Source of the DNA: an uncultured Rhizobiaceae group bacterium
GTDB taxonomy: Bacteria > Pseudomonadota > Alphaproteobacteria > Rhizobiales > Rhizobiaceae
Assembly (NCBI GenBank): GCA_937951645.1
Contig: CALFBM010000083.1
Span: forward strand, 1-36,406
Reading direction: 5' to 3'
Length of the DNA stretch: 36,406 nt
The notes below the pieces were generated by a model that was not told where the DNA came from, ran no database searches, and saw only the letters and a list, made by a program, of their open reading frames with translations. The position numbers and the translations under genes were made by a program. Positions 33,532 through 36,406 of this stretch are shown here, in pieces; the first letter of the stretch is position 1; every line of letters starts with the position of its first letter.

Positions 33532-34368
33532 ATGAGCGTAGCTGAAAATCTCAAGTCAGAGACTGCAGAAACCATTCTGTCGGTTAATAATATCGAGGTT
33601 ATTTACAACCATGTTATCCTTGTTTTGAAAGGTGTATCCCTCACGGTTCCTAAAGGTGGTATTGTAGCACTTCTTGGGGCAAATGGTGCCGGTAAAACAA
33701 CAACCTTGCGCGCGGTTTCAAATTTGCTGCGTGGTGAACGTGGCGAAGTTACCAAAGGCAATATCATATTTAATGATGATGAGATTCAAGATCTAACGCC
33801 AAACGAATTGGTTCGGCGAGGCTGCATTCAGGTGATGGAAGGCCGCCACTGCTTTGGACACTTGTCGATAGAAGAAAACCTCATGACAGGCGCTTATACC
33901 AGAAAAGATGGAGCTGCCGCAGTGCGTGATCATCTTGATCTGGTTTATCAATACTTTCCACGTCTAAAAGAGCGTCGTAAATCTCAAGCAGGCTATACTT
34001 CAGGTGGTGAGCAGCAAATGTGTGCGATTGGTCGCGCACTAATGTCCAAGCCATCGATGATTCTTCTTGATGAACCTTCAATGGGTCTTGCGCCGCAATT
34101 GGTGGAAGAAATTTTTGAGATTGTCCGTGATCTTAATCAAAAAGAAAACGTGTCTTTCTTGCTTGCAGAGCAAAATACCAACATTGCCTTGAAATATGCA
34201 ACTTACGGCTACATTTTGGAATCAGGACGTATTGTGATGGATGGCGATGCAAAAGAGCTTCGTGAAAATGAGGACGTTAAAGAGTTTTATCTTGGAACGG
34301 GTGGCGAGGGTCGTAAGTCATTCAAGGATGTTAAACATTATCGCCGTCGCAAGCGCTGGCTCGCATAA
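33532..34368 (+). CDS. ABC transporter ATP-binding protein, LivF type
   Basis: This is the second ATPase of the importer. The 278-residue protein has Walker A GANGAGKT, signature TSGGEQQMCAIGRALM and Walker B MILLDEPSMGLAP with the switch glutamine/histidine region LLAEQNTNIALK. A C-terminal basic tail (YRRRKRWLA) extends beyond the usual LivF end. It follows the binding-protein gene after a strong stem-loop and precedes the peptidase gene by 18 bp. Confidence 0.94.
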   Translation: MSVAENLKSETAETILSVNNIEVIYNHVILVLKGVSLTVPKGGIVALLGANGAGKTTTLRAVSNLLRGERGEVTKGNIIFNDDEIQDLTPNELVRRGCIQVMEGRHCFGHLSIEENLMTGAYTRKDGAAAVRDHLDLVYQYFPRLKERRKSQAGYTSGGEQQMCAIGRALMSKPSMILLDEPSMGLAPQLVEEIFEIVRDLNQKENVSFLLAEQNTNIALKYATYGYILESGRIVMDGDAKELRENEDVKEFYLGTGGEGRKSFKDVKHYRRRKRWLA

Positions 34369-34386
34369 TCAAAAGGCAAAAGCTTA

Positions 34387-35073
34387 ATGGGAATCCTGGC
34401 CATCATTGGCATTACATTGCTATTGGCTTTTATATTTGGACCACAATATTGGGTCAAACATGTTATAAAAAAACACAGCATTTCAAGGCAGGATTTTCCT
34501 GGAACAGGCGGTGAACTGGCGCAACATCTGCTTGAAGAACTTGAAATAAACAATGTGAAAGTTGAAGTAACCAAGGATGGAGACCATTATGATCCGAGTG
34601 ATCATATGGTACGTCTCTTGTCTGATCATCATGATGGACGCTCCATCACCGCAGTCGCTATTGCAGCGCATGAAGTTGGCCATGCCATACAGCATCATGA
34701 AGGAAACAGCCTTTTGGCACTGCGTCAAAAACTGGTGGTATTTGCTTCTGTCACGGACAAGTTTGCCGCAGTATTTTTCTTCCTGGCACCTGTTTTGGGA
34801 GTAGTTGCAAAATCACCTGCAGCATTTTTGGGTGTGATTATTATTGGCATTTCTTTTATTGCCATTCGCTTGCTGGTTCATCTTGTGACATTACCTGTAG
34901 AATGGGATGCAAGTTTTGCAAAAGCACTTCCAATACTGGAAAAGGGTGGTTATTTACACCCAAATGACATGCCGGCTGCACGAGAAGTTTTGAAAGCAGC
35001 TGCTTTGACATATGTCTCAGTAGCATTGGCAAGCTTGCTTGATCTTGCACGGTGGATACGGATTTTAAGATAA
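34387..35073 (+). CDS. Membrane zinc metallopeptidase, YugP-like
   Basis: This 228-residue protein has the zinc-binding HEVGH at 95-99 (His95, Glu96, His99) followed by AIQHHEG, an N-terminal membrane segment (LAIIGITLLLAFIFGP) and further hydrophobic helices at about 122-160 and 205-220. This layout matches the YugP-like (Zn_peptidase_2) family, integral-membrane gluzincin-type peptidases of unknown substrate. Sitting between livF and a PaaK-like ligase, in the same direction with short gaps (18 and 23 bp), it appears to be part of the operon. No role in transport is established. Confidence 0.85.
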   Translation: MGILAIIGITLLLAFIFGPQYWVKHVIKKHSISRQDFPGTGGELAQHLLEELEINNVKVEVTKDGDHYDPSDHMVRLLSDHHDGRSITAVAIAAHEVGHAIQHHEGNSLLALRQKLVVFASVTDKFAAVFFFLAPVLGVVAKSPAAFLGVIIIGISFIAIRLLVHLVTLPVEWDASFAKALPILEKGGYLHPNDMPAAREVLKAAALTYVSVALASLLDLARWIRILR

Positions 35074-35096
35074 GGTTTATGGAAAATGGATAGATT

Positions 35097-36332
35097 ATGA
35101 CGCAGTATTTTGACAAATTGGAAACACGTTCTCCCAAGCAACGGGAGAATGATCTTTTTTCCAATTTTCCAATTTTCCTGATTGATATCATGGAACGTAT
35201 TCCAGGTTGGAAGAAGCGTTTTTCAGAAATTGATTGTTCAAAAATAAATTCCCGTCAATTACTCGCGACACTGCCTGTTATGCGCAAGTCTGATTTGATG
35301 CAAGCACAAGCGGAGCATCCTCCCTTTGGTACGTTTGTTGATACTTCACTTCTCGCAGGCAATCGTATCTTTATGTCACCAGGGCCTGTATGGGAGCCGC
35401 AAGCACCAGGTGTTGATCCCTGGCAAGCGGCACGTTCCTTTCATGCAGCCGGTTTCAGATCAGGCGATATCGTGCATTGTTCGATTGGTTTTACCATGAC
35501 ACCGGGAGGGGCAATTCTTGATGAGGGCATTCGCGCTCTGGGCGGAGTAGTTTATCCGGCAGGGGTTGGTAACACAGAGGCTCAAGTTGAAGCAGCCAGT
35601 GTATTACGACCAGTTGCCTATGCGGGTACGCCAGACTATCTCAAGACCATGCTTGATAAAGCAGATGAAATGGACAAGGATTTATCTTCCATCAAGCGAG
35701 CTTTTGTCTCTGGTGGTGCATTATTTCCTTCAATGCGAGAGGCATATAATGCGCGCGGTATTACAGTTCTTCAAGGTTATGCCACAGCTGATATTGGTGC
35801 AATTGCCCATGAAACAATGCATGATGGCAAGCTTTGCGAAGGCATGATTGTAAATGAAAATCTCATCATGGAAATTGTTCGACCAGGAACTGATGACCCT
35901 GTTGCACCAGGCGAAGTCGGCGAAATGGTTGTAACCAGTTTTAACAAAGCCTATCCATTGGTTCGTTTCGGAACAGGCGATATGTCAGCATTGATTGAAG
36001 AGCCATCGCCGTGCGGTCGCACGAATATGCGCATCAAGGGCTGGATGGGCAGAGCTGATCAACGCACAAAAATCAAGGGCATGTTTGTTGACCCAAAACA
36101 GATTGATCAATTGGTGAAAGCTGTTGAAGGCATGGAGCGAGCGCGTTTGGTTGTGACGCGTGAAGACAGTAAAGATACAATGGTTTTAAAGGTGACAGGT
36201 GCAGCACTTGATGCGACAGATGTAAAAACAAAACTGTCAACGATTGCCAAATTAAATGGTACTGTCGAAATTGTTGATAGCCTGCCAAATGATGGCAAGA
36301 TTATTGATGACCAAAGAGATTACACGGCATAA
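35097..36332 (+). CDS. PaaK-like AMP-binding (phenylacetate-CoA ligase family) protein without the usual P-loop
   Basis: This 411-residue protein resembles the phenylacetate-CoA ligase branch of adenylate-forming enzymes, containing VVYPAGVGNTEAQVEAASVLRP, YAGTPDYLKTMLDKA and GYATADIGAIAHE, with a C-terminal domain holding GWMGRADQRTKIKGMFVDP. The SSGTTG-type ATP loop of canonical PaaK is replaced by MSPGPVWEPQAPG, as in a subfamily commonly found beside liv-type transporters. It may still activate a carboxylate with a modified phosphate-binding loop, or act on another step. The start has no strong ribosome site; the ATG is 23 bp after the peptidase stop. Confidence 0.85.
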   Translation: MTQYFDKLETRSPKQRENDLFSNFPIFLIDIMERIPGWKKRFSEIDCSKINSRQLLATLPVMRKSDLMQAQAEHPPFGTFVDTSLLAGNRIFMSPGPVWEPQAPGVDPWQAARSFHAAGFRSGDIVHCSIGFTMTPGGAILDEGIRALGGVVYPAGVGNTEAQVEAASVLRPVAYAGTPDYLKTMLDKADEMDKDLSSIKRAFVSGGALFPSMREAYNARGITVLQGYATADIGAIAHETMHDGKLCEGMIVNENLIMEIVRPGTDDPVAPGEVGEMVVTSFNKAYPLVRFGTGDMSALIEEPSPCGRTNMRIKGWMGRADQRTKIKGMFVDPKQIDQLVKAVEGMERARLVVTREDSKDTMVLKVTGAALDATDVKTKLSTIAKLNGTVEIVDSLPNDGKIIDDQRDYTA

Positions 36333-36333
36333 A

Positions 36334-36406
36334 ATGGGTAATGCGATTACGAACTGGAGCGATGAATACGATAACGTGGGGCATATTCCTAATGCGATAG
36401 GGTTTA
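36334..36406 (+). CDS. Probable alpha/beta hydrolase (N-terminal fragment, runs off right edge)
   Basis: An ORF opening MGNAITNWSDEYDNVGHIPN begins 1 bp after the PaaK-like stop and stays open to the window end (about 24 codons). The 'WDDAYxNxxHIPxA' pattern is what I recall from the start of a group of alpha/beta hydrolases/carboxylesterases in alphaproteobacteria. With so few residues this is tentative. Close spacing suggests it belongs to the liv/ligase operon; a hydrolase there might release the acid or act on its CoA ester. Confidence 0.5.
   Translation, partial: MGNAITNWSDEYDNVGHIPNAIGF

Overview
The window reads as a stretch of chromosome from a low-GC (roughly 40-45% by eye) alphaproteobacterium, most probably a member of the Hyphomicrobiales/Rhizobiales or a close relative. 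The evidence is an Irr-type Fur-family regulator divergent from fabA-fabB-fabI, the mutM / rpsT / dnaA neighbourhood, ubiE-ubiB, a CoaBC-Dut region, and protein sequences that look alphaproteobacterial throughout. The genus cannot be named from the sequence alone. Coding density is high. There are no recognisable rRNA or tRNA genes, CRISPR arrays, transposases or prophage genes.

Left part (1-8700): a fabA-fabB-fabI operon for unsaturated fatty acid synthesis (minus strand; fabI runs off the left edge) faces irr across a 249-bp region holding two inverted repeats, one of them on a candidate irr -10 box. Next come an exported SH3-domain protein, a 2-hydroxyacid dehydrogenase whose catalytic His position is Arg, and a PfkB sugar/nucleoside kinase. 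A minus-strand run follows: coaBC, a VOC protein and dut. The coaBC product carries an N-terminal ribbon-helix-helix (FitA-antitoxin-like) domain, and a palindrome lies at its own candidate promoter. A cold-shock gene with a clear terminator closes the region.

Middle part (8700-19400): about 600 bp of non-coding DNA holds long inverted repeats and a possible structured RNA, followed by a small SUKH/SMI1-like orphan gene. A minus-strand run then encodes a DUF6356 protein, an aldo/keto reductase, a type III polyketide synthase, an isoprenylcysteine-methyltransferase-like protein and an MltB-type lytic transglycosylase. The synthase/methyltransferase pair resembles the alkylpyrone BpsA/BpsB pair of Bacillus. 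After an Lrp/AsnC regulator come ubiE-ubiB (ubiquinone), mutM (oxidised-guanine repair), rpsT (ribosomal S20) and a single-domain rhodanese preceded by two adjacent palindromes.

Replication block (19400-25700): dnaA, dnaN and recF (initiator, sliding clamp, gap repair), then dxs (first MEP-pathway step). The annotated dnaA start is uncertain. A convergent FAD-dependent ferredoxin-reductase-like gene ends the block.

Right part (25700-36406): an apparent operon encodes a long-chain-type acyl-CoA synthetase, a full branched-chain-amino-acid-type ABC importer (LivG, LivH, LivM, substrate-binding protein, LivF), a YugP-like membrane zinc peptidase, a PaaK-like AMP-binding protein without the usual P-loop, and the first codons of a probable alpha/beta hydrolase. 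The layout suggests import plus CoA activation of a hydrophobic or aromatic carboxylate; the substrate is not readable from sequence. A TetR-style dyad lies upstream, and a strong stem-loop separates the binding-protein gene from livF.

The observations most worth following are the ribbon-helix-helix-CoaBC fusion with its promoter palindrome, the His-to-Arg dehydrogenase, the structured 8.7-9.2 kb intergenic region, the type III PKS/methyltransferase pair, and the dual-ligase liv operon.
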